Origin: Photorhabdus heterorhabditis
Lineage (GTDB): Bacteria; Pseudomonadota; Gammaproteobacteria; Enterobacterales; Enterobacteriaceae
NCBI RefSeq assembly: GCF_018448905.1
Contig: NZ_RCWA01000007.1
Coordinates: forward strand, 62,001-126,000
Reading direction: 5' to 3'
Length of the DNA: 64,000 nt
Below, piece by piece: positions 20,435 through 30,048 of the stretch (the first letter of the stretch is position 1; every line of letters starts with the position of its first letter). A model generated the notes under the pieces. That model worked only from the letters and a program-made list of their open reading frames with translations, was not told the DNA's origin and made no database searches. A program made the translations under genes and the position numbers.

Positions 20435-23400
20435 ATGAAAAGAATGCTAATCAACGCAACTCAACAAGAAGAGTTGCGTGTTGCTCTGGTTGACGGGCAA
20501 CGCCTTTATGATTTGGATATCGAAAGCCCAGGACATGAGCAAAAAAAAGCAAATATCTACAAAGGTAAAATCACCCGAATTGAACCTAGCCTGGAAGCCG
20601 CTTTTGTTGATTATGGTGCTGAAAGGCATGGTTTCCTTCCTATCAAAGAAATAGCCCGCGAATACTTTCCTAATAACTACCATCCCCACGGTCGCCCTAA
20701 TATCAAAGATGTTTTGAGGGAAGGCCAGGAAGTTATTGTTCAAGTCGATAAAGAAGAGCGTGGTAACAAAGGCGCAGCATTAACCACTTTTATCAGTTTG
20801 GCGGGTAGTTATCTGGTATTGATGCCAAACAATCCCCGCGCTGGCGGTATTTCCCGCCGTATCGAAGGTGATGATCGTACAGAACTGAAAGAAGCCTTGG
20901 CATCTTTAGAAGTGCCAGAAGGAATGGGACTGATTGTCCGCACCGCAGGCGTCGGTAAATCCGCAGAAGCACTACAGTGGGATTTATCATTCCGTCTCAA
21001 GCACTGGGAAGCCATCAAAAAAGCCGCCGAAAGCCGCTCTGCTCCGTTCTTAATCCATCAAGAAAGCAATGTTATTGTCCGTGCTTTCCGTGACTATCTG
21101 CGACCAGACATTGGTGAAATATTAATCGACAATCCTAAGATTCTCGATCTGGCACGTCAACATATCACCGCACTTGGCCGCCCGGATTTCACCAGCAAAA
21201 TTAAGCTGTACAGTGGTGAAGTTCCTCTGTTTAGCCATTATCAGATTGAATCACAGATTGAATCTGCGTTTCAACGTGAAGTTCGCCTGCCATCAGGTGG
21301 CGCTGTAGTTATCGATACCACAGAAGCATTAACAGCGATTGATATTAACTCTTCCCGTGCAACACGCGGGGGCGATATTGAAGAGACAGCTTTTAACACT
21401 AACCTTGAAGCAGCCGATGAAATTGCTCGTCAGTTACGCCTGCGTGACCTCGGTGGCCTGATTGTTATCGACTTTATCGATATGACACCAGTACGCCATC
21501 AACGCGAAGTAGAAAACCGTCTACGTGATGCTGTCCGTCAGGATCGTGCCCGTATTCAAATTGGTCGTATTTCCCGCTTTGGCTTGCTAGAGATGTCTCG
21601 TCAGCGTTTGAGTCCATCTCTGGGTGAATCCAGTCATCACGTTTGTCCGCGTTGTAGCGGCACCGGCACTATTCGTGATAACGAATCTCTATCATTGTCC
21701 ATCTTACGTCTGATTGAAGAAGAAGCACTGAAAGAGAACACGCATCAAGTACATGCTATTGTGCCGGTACAAATTGCGTCATACCTGTTAAACGAAAAAC
21801 GCCAGGCGGTCAGTGCAATCGAACGCCGTCAGGGAGATGTTGGCGTAGTGATCGTTCCTAACGATCAAATGCAAACCCCACACTTCTCTGTTCTGCGCGT
21901 GCGTAAAGGTGAAGAAGTTTCTACCTTAAGTTATCTGTTGCCTCAGTTGCATGAAACTGGCGCAGTAAATCCGCAAGAAGATATCCAGCCTGAACGTAAA
22001 CGTCCTGAGCAACCAGCTATCTCTGCTTTTGCCTTGCCAACCGATGCACCGGCACAACAACCATCAAATAAAGCAAAAGAGAAAAAGCCTAACCGTCCTG
22101 CTCAGACTAAAATAGAACAACCTAGTCTCTTAAAGCGTTTCTTAACTGCCTTGAAAAAAATGTTCAGCGCAGAAGAAGAAAAAACAGTCCAGAGAAAAGA
22201 CAACAAATCATCTGGTCATGATAACCGCCGCCCTTCCGAGCGACGCAACCAGCGCCGTCAGCATTCACGTAAAGATCGTGATGATAGTAACCTGCGTGAT
22301 GAGCAACGTAATAACCGTGATCGGGATGAACAACGGAAAAATCGTAATACTCAGCAGAAAAATAGCATTCAGGATAACAACACCATAGATATCGCTGCTC
22401 ATGAAACTCAGCAACAGCAACGTCGTGAGCAACGAGCAGAACGTCAACGCCGTCGTCAGGAAGAAAAACGTCAGCAACAGCTTGAAACGAATAAACCAGA
22501 AGTTGCTGAAAATGAGAATGAGGTTGAAGAATGCTTACCGGTTATTCCTCGCCGTCAGCGCCGTCAGCTTGAGCAAAAAATCCGTATTACAGATGAAGTG
22601 AAAGAAACTACAGCTGTCATCACTTCCCTATCCGCGCCTGTAATCACGGAAGAACAATTACCAGCACCAATTGAAATACGGGCTGAAACAGCTCAACCAC
22701 AGCAACCGACGGAAAATAAAGAGCAACAAGACAATGTTATGCCGCGTCGCTCTCGTCGCTCTCCTCGCCATCTCCGTGTGAGTGGTCAGCGCCGCCGCCG
22801 TTACCGTGATGAGAGAAATCTGCCTCAATCACCGGTACCATTATCTATGGCTGTTGCATCACCAGAAATGGCTTCTGGGAAAGTTTGGGTTCGCTACCCG
22901 GTGGTTCCTATTTCCAGCGAAACTCCTGAAGAAACCTCTGTAGCTGAACAACAAGTCGTTAAGCAACCGCATGAGGCCCTGCCAATAATAGTGACAGAAA
23001 CAGCACCTGCAATGATAGTTACGACAGAACCTAAACAAATCATCACTGACTTACCTAGAGTAGAGGTACCAGAAGATTATCAGGATGAAATCAAACCAGA
23101 AGCAGCCATTGCAGAAAAAAATGATGCTGTCTTGCAGCAAAATAAATCATTACAACAAGAACTATCAGTTATTGAACCTGTTGCAATAACACCGGTGACT
23201 ACTGAACTCGAACAATACCCTCAGATAAAAGAAATTGTCGTTCCTAAAGAAATTTCGGAAGTGGCCGTTGTTAAAGAGTGTGAAGCTGAAACAATTAAAC
23301 AACCTGTTGCTATAGTTAAAAGTCATTACGCTTACGCGCCAATGACCAAAGCACCAGCCCCAGAGATGATTGAACAACTTGTTATTATCAGTGAATGGCA

Positions 23401-23500
23401 ACGACCTTTTTCCCATTTCGAAGGGAAAGGGGGAGCAGGAGGCCATTCAGCGACTAACTCAGCTACTTCTCCGATGGCTAAGCCACAATTTTTTGAATAA
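20435..23500 (+). CDS. rne: ribonuclease E
   Basis: Essential endoribonuclease for mRNA decay and rRNA/tRNA processing, and scaffold of the degradosome on the inner membrane. 1021 residues. S1 domain about 35-125; catalytic Asp303 (AIDINSS) and Asp346 (VIDFIDM); zinc link Cys404 and Cys407 in CPRCSGTG. The amphipathic membrane-targeting helix [14 protein letters not shown] is at 564-577. A long, low-complexity Arg/Gln/Glu-rich scaffold follows (RNA-binding and RhlB site), and the C-terminal end with [13 protein letters not shown] matches the PNPase-binding tip. The scaffold is diverged, as usual between genera. Confidence 0.98.
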   Translation: MKRMLINATQQEELRVALVDGQRLYDLDIESPGHEQKKANIYKGKITRIEPSLEAAFVDYGAERHGFLPIKEIAREYFPNNYHPHGRPNIKDVLREGQEVIVQVDKEERGNKGAALTTFISLAGSYLVLMPNNPRAGGISRRIEGDDRTELKEALASLEVPEGMGLIVRTAGVGKSAEALQWDLSFRLKHWEAIKKAAESRSAPFLIHQESNVIVRAFRDYLRPDIGEILIDNPKILDLARQHITALGRPDFTSKIKLYSGEVPLFSHYQIESQIESAFQREVRLPSGGAVVIDTTEALTAIDINSSRATRGGDIEETAFNTNLEAADEIARQLRLRDLGGLIVIDFIDMTPVRHQREVENRLRDAVRQDRARIQIGRISRFGLLEMSRQRLSPSLGESSHHVCPRCSGTGTIRDNESLSLSILRLIEEEALKENTHQVHAIVPVQIASYLLNEKRQAVSAIERRQGDVGVVIVPNDQMQTPHFSVLRVRKGEEVSTLSYLLPQLHETGAVNPQEDIQPERKRPEQPAISAFALPTDAPAQQPSNKAKEKKPNRPAQTKIEQPSLLKRFLTALKKMFSAEEEKTVQRKDNKSSGHDNRRPSERRNQRRQHSRKDRDDSNLRDEQRNNRDRDEQRKNRNTQQKNSIQDNNTIDIAAHETQQQQRREQRAERQRRRQEEKRQQQLETNKPEVAENENEVEECLPVIPRRQRRQLEQKIRITDEVKETTAVITSLSAPVITEEQLPAPIEIRAETAQPQQPTENKEQQDNVMPRRSRRSPRHLRVSGQRRRRYRDERNLPQSPVPLSMAVASPEMASGKVWVRYPVVPISSETPEETSVAEQQVVKQPHEALPIIVTETAPAMIVTTEPKQIITDLPRVEVPEDYQDEIKPEAAIAEKNDAVLQQNKSLQQELSVIEPVAITPVTTELEQYPQIKEIVVPKEISEVAVVKECEAETIKQPVAIVKSHYAYAPMTKAPAPEMIEQLVIISEWQRPFSHFEGKGGAGGHSATNSATSPMAKPQFFE

Positions 23501-23530
23501 CAACATTATTTAACATTAGCAAAATTTAAC

Positions 23531-23563
23531 AAAATGGCTCTTTTTCCGGGAGCCATTTTTTTG
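23531..23563 (+). terminator. rne terminator
   Basis: Stem AAAATGGCTC / GAGCCATTTT with a 9-nt loop followed by a T-run, about 30 nt after the rne stop codon. Confidence 0.85.
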
Positions 23564-23676
23564 CCACTTTCCTCACAAAATACTTATCATCAATTTCATT
23601 CCATCTACAATAAGGTTTAAATTAAACGGTTATCACCCTATTGATGAATTACTTTTCAATCTGGAGAACACTCTTC

Positions 23677-24309
23677 ATGAAACCATGGCTTATTTTTGGT
23701 GCAGGTAATGGGATTGGACGCCATTTAGTCGCTATCGCATTGCAACAAAAACGCCCCGTAATTGCACTTATCCGCAATTCTCAACAGGCTTGCGAGCTTA
23801 GTAACTTAGGTGTCAGAGTGATACAAGGCGATGCCTGTGATGCAGAAAGTGTTGAAAAAGCGGTGCAAAATGCAGGCTCAAAAGCAATTGTATTTTCTAC
23901 TATTGGTGGAGTTGATTCAGATCTCCTGGGTAATATGACTATCATTGATGCTATTGAAAAAGCAGGAATAATACGTATGTTACTCGTCACATCAATAGGT
24001 TGTGGTGAAAGCTGGAAAACCCTGTCACCCAGAGCCAAATCATTATTTGGTCAGTCTGTCAGACGTAAATCAATGGCAGAAAGCTACCTTCAGACCAGTT
24101 CTCTAAATTATACAATTATTCGCCCAGGTGGATTAACAGATAAACCAGGAACAGGCCATTGCCAGCGATATCAAAATGATATTCATGGTGTGGTCAGTCG
24201 CAAAGATGTTGCACATGAATTGGCAGTAATAGCAGAAGAAGAATCTTCATATCAGCAGATTTATGCCTTGGTTGATCCAGAACTTAAGCCTGATTGGGCT
24301 ACTGCATAA
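23677..24309 (+). CDS. NAD(P)-binding Rossmann protein (NmrA/atypical SDR-like)
   Basis: 210 residues from the ATG at 23677, with GGAG about 10 nt upstream; a longer TTG-initiated form lacks support. The N-terminal nucleotide-binding motif GAGNGIGR is in WLIFGAGNGIGRHL. Further atypical-SDR features are GDACDAE, the VTSIGCG strand-turn and YTIIRPGGLTDK. The YxxxK catalytic motif of classical SDRs is not evident, so it may sense redox state or act as a reductase of the NAD(P)H-binding family. A hairpin (24320-24343) follows the stop. No operon partners. Confidence 0.75.
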   Translation: MKPWLIFGAGNGIGRHLVAIALQQKRPVIALIRNSQQACELSNLGVRVIQGDACDAESVEKAVQNAGSKAIVFSTIGGVDSDLLGNMTIIDAIEKAGIIRMLLVTSIGCGESWKTLSPRAKSLFGQSVRRKSMAESYLQTSSLNYTIIRPGGLTDKPGTGHCQRYQNDIHGVVSRKDVAHELAVIAEEESSYQQIYALVDPELKPDWATA

Positions 24310-24319
24310 TCGATAAAAA

Positions 24320-24343
24320 TAACCACGCATTAATGCGTGGTTA
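24320..24343. terminator. hairpin after the Rossmann-protein gene
   Basis: Near-perfect palindrome AACCACGCATTAATGCGTGGTT, 11 nt after the stop codon and just before an ERIC copy. A-rich on the left and a weak T-run on the right. Confidence 0.6.
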
Positions 24344-24345
24344 TC

Positions 24346-24427
24346 TATACCCAATAGATTTCAAGTTGCAGGACAGCGGCAAGTGAGCGCAGCCAATAAA
24401 GCAGCAGCTTGAAAGATGAAGGGTATA
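24346..24427. repeat. ERIC repeat, 82-bp short form
   Basis: TATACCC...GGGTATA, inner arms TTTCAAGTTGC and GCAGCTTGAAAG; located between the convergent Rossmann-protein and tmaR genes. Confidence 0.85.
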
Positions 24428-24434
24428 ATGATAT

Positions 24435-24752
24435 TTACTTAAGCTCACCTATTGTCTTAAGCTTTTTGGACAATTCACGGCGCTCTTTGGAGAGATCCGC
24501 ATTTTTAATGATGTAATCATCTATACGGTCTTCATAGTCACTACGCATATTCATAATAATGTTCTGGATATCCTCAATTGACATACCCGGCTTGATGTAT
24601 TCACTAAGGTTATCAAGCAATAAAACACGTTTCTGATTGTCACGTATTTTCTTTTCATTGTCTGCGATTTCGCGCTGTAACTTATTCTTACGACGAAACA
24701 TACGCACAAACTCCAACACATTCTGAAATGACGGCTTATTTACGTTGTCCAT
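24435..24752 (-). CDS. tmaR: PTS system regulator TmaR (YeeX)
   Basis: 105-residue coiled-coil protein nearly identical to E. coli YeeX/TmaR in [22 protein letters not shown] and [20 protein letters not shown]. In E. coli TmaR forms polar clusters and holds PTS enzyme I there, tuning sugar uptake. Almost all heptad-like charged helix. TAGGA lies 4-5 nt before the ATG. A perfect 14-bp palindrome (24782-24795) sits about 30 bp upstream of the start. Confidence 0.95.
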   Translation of the reverse strand: MDNVNKPSFQNVLEFVRMFRRKNKLQREIADNEKKIRDNQKRVLLLDNLSEYIKPGMSIEDIQNIIMNMRSDYEDRIDDYIIKNADLSKERRELSKKLKTIGELK

Positions 24753-24864
24753 TTTCCTACCTTATATTCAACCTAGACATACAGATTATAATCTGATTAC
24801 ACAATACAGGTTAAAGCCATTAATAGACAAGCCAGTTTCTATTCTTTATTGATTTTAAGTGGTT

Positions 24865-24892
24865 CCAGAAGCTTGTTAGCTCCTGGCTTTTT
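24865..24892 (+). terminator. orphan terminator-like hairpin
   Basis: CCAGAAGCT / AGCTCCTGG with a 4-nt loop and one mismatch, followed by CTTTTT. No plus-strand gene precedes it; a small RNA starting near a TATAAT at 24787 is one possible source. Confidence 0.45.
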
Positions 24893-25079
24893 GCTGAAAA
24901 TTTCATCACATTGATTGTTTAAAAAAAACTGCCTGATACAAATGAATAACAAACAGTCAATCTGTCACTGATAAAAACCGAAGCTTTTTTCCCCCTTCCC
25001 TTACCACGACAGGACCAAAATACGATGATCGCTACAACTGTTTAAAACCGAAATTATAAATCTATTGGAAGAAAAATTT

Positions 25080-25161
25080 TATACCCTTCATCTTTCAAGT
25101 TACTGCTTTGTTGGCTGCGTTCACTTGCCGCCGCGCTGCAATTTGAAATCTATTGGGTATA
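25080..25161. repeat. ERIC repeat, 82-bp short form
   Basis: TATACCC...GGGTATA with arms CTTTCAAGTTAC and GCAATTTGAAA. Stands alone in the AT-rich gap, about 85 bp before the octamer array. Confidence 0.85.
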
Positions 25162-25244
25162 TATGTAATCATATTTTGAAACGTTATATAACAGAGCCAT
25201 TAAAAAAACAATTCAGATAAAAATTATATCAACCAGAAATAAAT

Positions 25245-25377
25245 ATTAGTTTATTAGTTTATTAGTTTATTAGTTTATTAGTTTATTAGTTTATTAGTTT
25301 ATTAGTTTATTAGTTTATTAGTTTATTAGTTTATTAGTTTATTAGTTTATTAGTTTATTAGTTTATTAGTTTATTAG
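25245..25377. repeat. octanucleotide tandem repeat (TTTATTAG)16
   Basis: Sixteen perfect, uninterrupted copies of TTTATTAG from 25250 to 25377, preceded by a partial ATTAG. It ends about 90-100 bp before the unknown ORF at 25477. Perfect arrays of this sort change length by slippage and, near a promoter, can alter spacing. In minus orientation the unit reads CTAATAAA. Confidence 0.97.
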
Positions 25378-25476
25378 TTAAACCCCTTTCAAAAATAACT
25401 ATATTTGTGATATTCATCTTAATAATAAAATAAAAAACTCCTTATTACTGAAATAGTATTAAAATTGACGAAAAAC

Positions 25477-25734
25477 ATGACGAAGATTAGATTAGGCCAA
25501 GTGATGAAAAAAATCCCCTTTGATTTAGATGGTTACGAAATCTCTTATGGCTACGCCCGTAGAACAAAAATTCCAATTATAAAAATAACCCATCCCAGAA
25601 ATGGGATTCCTATTAGGCCATTCTATAGTGTCAACAGAGTGAATTTACTTGAAAGAATCCAATATGAAACTGGTTTAAAAGATCAATATCTTGAGCGTAT
25701 TAATGAACATTTTCAAGAAATTAATTACCCTTAA
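25477..25734 (+). CDS. hypothetical protein (85 aa), unknown family
   Basis: I do not recognise this protein. From the ATG at 25477 it is 85 residues, basic, with no signal peptide or membrane helix, and ends ERINEHFQEINYP. A TTG four codons upstream is an alternative start; neither has a strong Shine-Dalgarno sequence. The residue pattern (mixed charged and hydrophobic, prolines in IKITHPRNGIPIRPFY) looks like a real small folded protein rather than random AT-rich translation. It stands alone between the octamer array and a hairpin at 25773. It could be a complete small gene or the end of a lost larger one. Confidence 0.5.
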   Translation: MTKIRLGQVMKKIPFDLDGYEISYGYARRTKIPIIKITHPRNGIPIRPFYSVNRVNLLERIQYETGLKDQYLERINEHFQEINYP

Positions 25735-25772
25735 AAAACCAGATATAACAGGAAGTTATATCCTTCTGTTTT

Positions 25773-25798
25773 AGTACCTTGGAAATTACCAAGGTACT
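25773..25798. terminator. hairpin after hypothetical ORF
   Basis: Perfect 10-bp inverted repeat AGTACCTTGG / CCAAGGTACT with a 6-nt loop, 38 nt after the stop; no T-run follows, so function is uncertain. Confidence 0.4.
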
Positions 25799-25911
25799 GC
25801 ATATCCGGTTTATTCTGTTTAATGGTTGATTTACTGATGAATCCATTTGTAATTAGTTGGTAAAAGAGATGACCTGATATAATATAGTAGGTAATAATCC
25901 CTCCCAATATT

Positions 25912-25993
25912 TATACCCTTCATCTTTCAAGCTGCTGCTTTGTTGGCTGCGTTCACTTGCCGCCGCCATGCAACTTGAAATCTATTGGGTATA
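25912..25993. repeat. ERIC repeat, 82-bp short form
   Basis: TATACCC...GGGTATA, arms CTTTCAAGCTGC and GCAACTTGAAA. It ends 15 bp from the stop codon of the broken small membrane-protein gene. Confidence 0.85.
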
Positions 25994-26008
25994 TATCTTT
26001 ATTAACAC

Positions 26009-26245
26009 TTACTGAAACAATTGGCATTTTTCTTTTATTTTTTCTGTTATATAGTAAAAAAAAACAGAAAATGCCAAGCATATACCTGTACCTGCAACTA
26101 TCGCATACTGATACCGATTTTCTAATGTTGACATCAAGGTAAAATAAACTCATCCCATAACTGAAAATACACACACCGCACCAATTATCCCTTGAGTTAT
26201 ATGCATTACGATTCTCATCAATATACTTATTTTCGTCATCATCAT
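26009..26245 (-). pseudogene. small two-helix membrane protein with an in-frame TGA
   Basis: From ATG 26245 (three ATGs in a row, AGGA 8 nt upstream) the frame reads 31 residues, MMMTKISILM...GAVCVFSVMG, then TGA at 26150-26152, then continues open for 46 more codons (VYFTLMSTLENRYQYAIVAG...) to TAA at 26009. Both parts carry a hydrophobic helix, and the second ends in a charged tail (ITEKIKEKCQLFQ), so together they look like one ~78-residue two-TM protein interrupted by a single nonsense change (for example TGG to TGA). Family not recognised. A sequencing error or a short 31-residue protein are alternatives. Confidence 0.5.
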
Positions 26246-26267
26246 TTATCCAGTCCTGCGGAGAGTT

Positions 26268-26300
26268 CATTAAATATCTCATTAAATATCTCATTAAATA
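26268..26300. repeat. 12-bp tandem repeat, 2.75 copies
   Basis: CATTAAATATCT repeated twice plus a partial CATTAAATA, just upstream (minus strand) of the broken small membrane gene. The rest of 26301-26607 before sbcB holds no gene I can support. Confidence 0.8.
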
Positions 26301-26607
26301 AACCCCAAACTTAATCATACACTTACAGGTCTCTGATACACACAACTCCATGTTGCCTTCTAACCAAGAAATAATTCTAATGCTTCTCTAACCTTAAATT
26401 GAGTCTTAATCACAGATATCATCAATACCCAATAGCATTCCAATCGTGGTGCAGAAAGCGAGAAAATAGGTATACAATATTGCAATCGCATGGATTCTCT
26501 AAGATAGTAAGCAAAGATTATCCACATTTTCAGACAAAAGATCATTTATCCATTTAAAAAGCAGAAAAAACAAATAATTAATTAACATAATTGGACATTG
26601 AACAACA

Positions 26608-28038
26608 GTGAAAAACAGCAGCGAACAACCCACTTTCTACATTCATGACTATGAAACTTTCGGTAAACATCCCGCATTAGACAGACCAGCTCAGTTTGCC
26701 GGTGTCCGCACTGATATGGATTTCAATATTATTGAAGAGCCGTTAGTGATTTACTGTTCACCTACTGATGATTATCTCCCTCAACCAGAAGCGGTCATGA
26801 TTACAGGAATTACGCCTCAGATTGCATTGGAAAAAGGTGTCAACGAAGCGGAATTTGCCCGACAAATTCATAATGTATTCAGTGTGCCTAATAGTTGTAT
26901 CCTCGGTTATAACAATATCCGGTTTGATGATGAAGTCAGCCGGAATATTTTTTACCGCAATTTTTATGATCCATACGCTTATAGCTGGCAAAAAGGTAAT
27001 TCCCGTTGGGATTTACTTGATGTATTGCGTGCCTGTTATGCCCTGCGCCCCGAAGGTATTATCTGGCCCAAAAATGACGATGGTCTGCCCAGCTTTAAAC
27101 TGGAGCATCTGACCAAGGCAAATGGTATTGAGCATTCGCATGCTCACGATGCTATGTCCGATGTTTACGCTACAATTGCAATGGCAAAACTGCTTAAAGC
27201 AGCACAACCACGGATGTTCAATTATTTCTTTCAGCTAAGAAATAAACAGAAAATCAGCAATCTCATTGATATCCCACAAATGAAACCGCTAGTTCATGTC
27301 TCCGGGATGTTTGGCGCTGCCCGTAGCAATACCAGTCTGGTAGCACCTCTTGCATGGCATCCGATAAACCGAAATGCCGTTATCATGTGTGATCTGACTG
27401 GAGATATTTCACCATTGCTGGAACTGGATGCAGATGCTTTACGTGAACGTCTGTATACCCGCCATGATGAATTGCAGCCAGATCAGCTACCAGTCCCTGT
27501 TAAGCTGGTCCATGTTAATAAGTGCCCGATAATCGCACCTGATAATACTTTACGAACAGAAGACGCTGAACGTCTTGGGTTAGATCGTGATCATTGTGAG
27601 AAAAATCTGGCGATTCTACGCAATAATCCACAAATCAGAGAAAAAGTTGTCGAACTGTTTGTTCAGGCTGAATCTTTCCCTGAATCAGATAATGTTGACG
27701 CTAAGCTGTATGACGGTTTCTTTAGTGATGCAGATAAAGCAGCAATGAATATTATCCGTGAAACACAACCGCAGAATTTATCTGCTTTAGACCTGACTTT
27801 CCAGGACCCGCGCATTAAAACGCTATTATTCCGCTATCGTGCCAGAAATTACCCTTCTACTCTGACTGATGATGAACAACAGAGCTGGCTACGCCATCGT
27901 CAAGATGCATTAACCCAAGATAAACTTAGTGAATATATCTTTATCATTGAGCAACTTTTTATTGAATACCAAAGCAATGAAGAAAAATGCCGTCAACTTA
28001 AGGCTCTGATGGAATATGCAGTGAAACTGGCTGAATAA
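26608..28038 (+). CDS. sbcB: exodeoxyribonuclease I
   Basis: 3'-5' single-strand DNA exonuclease used in mismatch repair and recombination. 476 residues. DEDDh-type domain: Asp14 and Glu16 in HDYETFG, Asp in GYNNIRFDDE, and HAHDAMSDVYAT near residue 180; then SH3-like and C-terminal domains closely following E. coli SbcB. Starts at GTG 26608; the conserved YETF region is at the expected distance. Followed tail to tail by dld. Confidence 0.97.
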   Translation: MKNSSEQPTFYIHDYETFGKHPALDRPAQFAGVRTDMDFNIIEEPLVIYCSPTDDYLPQPEAVMITGITPQIALEKGVNEAEFARQIHNVFSVPNSCILGYNNIRFDDEVSRNIFYRNFYDPYAYSWQKGNSRWDLLDVLRACYALRPEGIIWPKNDDGLPSFKLEHLTKANGIEHSHAHDAMSDVYATIAMAKLLKAAQPRMFNYFFQLRNKQKISNLIDIPQMKPLVHVSGMFGAARSNTSLVAPLAWHPINRNAVIMCDLTGDISPLLELDADALRERLYTRHDELQPDQLPVPVKLVHVNKCPIIAPDNTLRTEDAERLGLDRDHCEKNLAILRNNPQIREKVVELFVQAESFPESDNVDAKLYDGFFSDADKAAMNIIRETQPQNLSALDLTFQDPRIKTLLFRYRARNYPSTLTDDEQQSWLRHRQDALTQDKLSEYIFIIEQLFIEYQSNEEKCRQLKALMEYAVKLAE

Positions 28039-28140
28039 TCATAGAACGGCGAGTCATATATGCTCGCCTTCTTCCTAAATGGGGTAATGCTTACAGACTC
28101 ACATCTTCTTAGTACTGCCATGATGTTGAGAATACTGGCA

Positions 28141-29856
28141 TTAAGATTCTTCCCCCCAATTTTTCAGCTTAGACGTTTTCCCAACTCCTGGATTGAGAGT
28201 ATTAGTAGGATCAGTCATCCGATAGAAATTCTTCAGCTGAGGCTTAGCTTGATATTGATGGCCCACATTGTGTTCTGCGGGATATTCTGCACCACGCTGA
28301 TCAAGGAGTTCTATCATTCTTTCTTTTAGTGCATGTATATCCACACCCTTTTTTACAATGTAATCATGATGGAATACATGGCACATAAAATGCCCGCAAT
28401 AAAGTTTATGCACTAATACATCATCAACCTCTGGCGGTAACTGCTCAAACCATTTTCGATCATTCCGACGCAAAGCAATATCAAGCGAAAGGATATTTTC
28501 CACTTGGTTACTATGTACGGCTTGATAACGGATCGCTGCGCCGGCAGCGGAAAAACGATGCAGGAATGCTTTAACTCCTTCCTCCGTCGTACAGGCAAAG
28601 AATGCCCCCTCTGCTTGGCTGAAATAACTCTTTAGCCAATTTCTAGCTTCCTCAACCCCATCACCCGACATCTTTAATATCAAATGGTGCTCAAAGCGAT
28701 TTCGATACTCTTTCAAACGGTTAGGTAAATGCGACGGAAATAAACGACTCAACTCTTGCATCATGCGATCAATAAGATGGGAAGGTAAAAATGGAACCTT
28801 ATTGAAAATAGCGTCCATTCGCCCTTTCAACGTAAAATAGGTCGGCATTTTATCCGTACCAAGCTTATCAATCATGATAAAAGCATCTTTACCGTAAATT
28901 TCTGCGATATCGAAAATATCCCGATGCATATATTCACCCGCCACCGGCAAATTACGGAAATTGGCTAATATATGGCGACGTAATTCTGTCAACACGTCAG
29001 TGTGGTTGGTACCGATATAAAATACCTGAGACAAAGATTCGGCTGGAAAAGTATCGAGCCGGACAGCAAATACGACCAACTTACCTGCACAACCCGACGC
29101 TTCGAACAAACGACGTTCATCAGAGTTGAAACGAGATGGTGTATCGGCATCTACGTCACGCACACGTTGGGCATACTCATAATCAGATGCTTTATGCTGA
29201 CCTTGTTCTATATCCTGGTCACTATAACGCTGTTCTTCCAGACAAGAGAGGATCTCTTCCGGTGTTTCTCCCAAGTAGATACCCAGATGATTAATCAATT
29301 CTGGCTTACCGTTCTTGTTCACTCGCCCATATAAGGCCATTTCAGTGTAGGCTGGACCACGATGAACCAGAGAGCCACCTGAATTATTACAGATACCACC
29401 AATTACAGAAGCCCCAATGCAGGAAGAACCGATGACCGAATGAGGTTCACGTCCCAACGGTTTTAACGCACGTTCAAGTTGCCACAAGGTACTGCCCGGC
29501 AGTGCGACTACCTGGTTATACTGTCTCAGGATTTGGATCTTATTCATGCGCAACGTGCTGATGATCACTATGTCACGGTCATAATCATTACCACTCGGAG
29601 TAGAACCTTCGGTCACACCGGTATTAGCCGCCTGCATCAAGATGATCTTATCTGCTTCAACACAGGCTTTAAACACGCGCCACTGTTCTACCAATGAACC
29701 GGGAAATATTACGGCCAAAGCATCACCTTGGCCCGAGCGAAAACCTTTACGGTAGCGTTCAGTTTTGTGGGGGGCAGTCAGAATATGAGATTTACCAACA
29801 ATATTAGTCAGTATAGTAATGAATTGCTGATTTTGAGAGGTCTGTGCATCATTCAT
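28141..29856 (-). CDS. dld: quinone-dependent D-lactate dehydrogenase
   Basis: Membrane-associated FAD enzyme oxidising D-lactate to pyruvate and feeding electrons to the quinone pool. 571 residues, the same as E. coli Dld. FAD-binding (PCMH-type) region 40-260 with GDALAVIFPGS, GREPHSVIGSSCIG and GGICNNSGGSL; C-terminal membrane-binding/cap region with AFLHRFSAAGAAIRYQ. Single gene between sbcB and plaP. Confidence 0.97.
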   Translation of the reverse strand: MNDAQTSQNQQFITILTNIVGKSHILTAPHKTERYRKGFRSGQGDALAVIFPGSLVEQWRVFKACVEADKIILMQAANTGVTEGSTPSGNDYDRDIVIISTLRMNKIQILRQYNQVVALPGSTLWQLERALKPLGREPHSVIGSSCIGASVIGGICNNSGGSLVHRGPAYTEMALYGRVNKNGKPELINHLGIYLGETPEEILSCLEEQRYSDQDIEQGQHKASDYEYAQRVRDVDADTPSRFNSDERRLFEASGCAGKLVVFAVRLDTFPAESLSQVFYIGTNHTDVLTELRRHILANFRNLPVAGEYMHRDIFDIAEIYGKDAFIMIDKLGTDKMPTYFTLKGRMDAIFNKVPFLPSHLIDRMMQELSRLFPSHLPNRLKEYRNRFEHHLILKMSGDGVEEARNWLKSYFSQAEGAFFACTTEEGVKAFLHRFSAAGAAIRYQAVHSNQVENILSLDIALRRNDRKWFEQLPPEVDDVLVHKLYCGHFMCHVFHHDYIVKKGVDIHALKERMIELLDQRGAEYPAEHNVGHQYQAKPQLKNFYRMTDPTNTLNPGVGKTSKLKNWGEES

Positions 29857-30004
29857 AGACGCTTCCTTAATAGTAAATTACCTCTCAGAGCATAGATTGT
29901 TTTTCTTTATTTACCGCCGGAATTTTTCTTATCTGCAAGCTACCTCGCTGTTTTCTTTCCTAAGATCCTTCTTCTGCATTATTACGACAAACTGGAAATA
30001 TGAA

Positions 30005-30032
30005 AAAAAACGGCACCATTGGTACCGTTTTC
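30005..30032 (-). terminator. plaP terminator
   Basis: On the minus strand ACGGTACC-aat-GGTGCCGT is followed by a run of eight T, 17-20 nt after the plaP stop codon. Typical intrinsic terminator; one G-T pair in the stem. Confidence 0.8.
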
Positions 30033-30048
30033 TTTTTCAAACCGGATA

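Larger units (their letters stand above)
24753..25464. other. AT-rich intergenic region upstream of tmaR
   Basis: 712 bp without a recognised gene. It holds the palindrome CAGATTATAATCTG (24782-24795), a terminator-like hairpin at 24865-24891 on the plus strand with no gene before it, an ERIC (25080-25161) and an octamer tandem array (25245-25377). About 90 bp separate the array from the next ORF. Confidence 0.7.

Noticed and set aside
25245-25377. Octamer array considered as a CRISPR-like array
   Set aside because: The repeat unit is 8 bp without spacers; it is a microsatellite, not repeat-spacer units, and no cas gene is present.
25953-26351. 132-codon minus-strand ORF ending in KLHGGGK
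   Set aside because: Its C-terminus is read from an ERIC repeat and its N-terminus from a 12-bp tandem repeat; another frame on the same strand with a proper ribosome-binding site is more convincing.
26360-26545. 61-codon minus-strand ORF upstream of sbcB
   Set aside because: No ribosome-binding site, AT-rich, no recognisable pattern.
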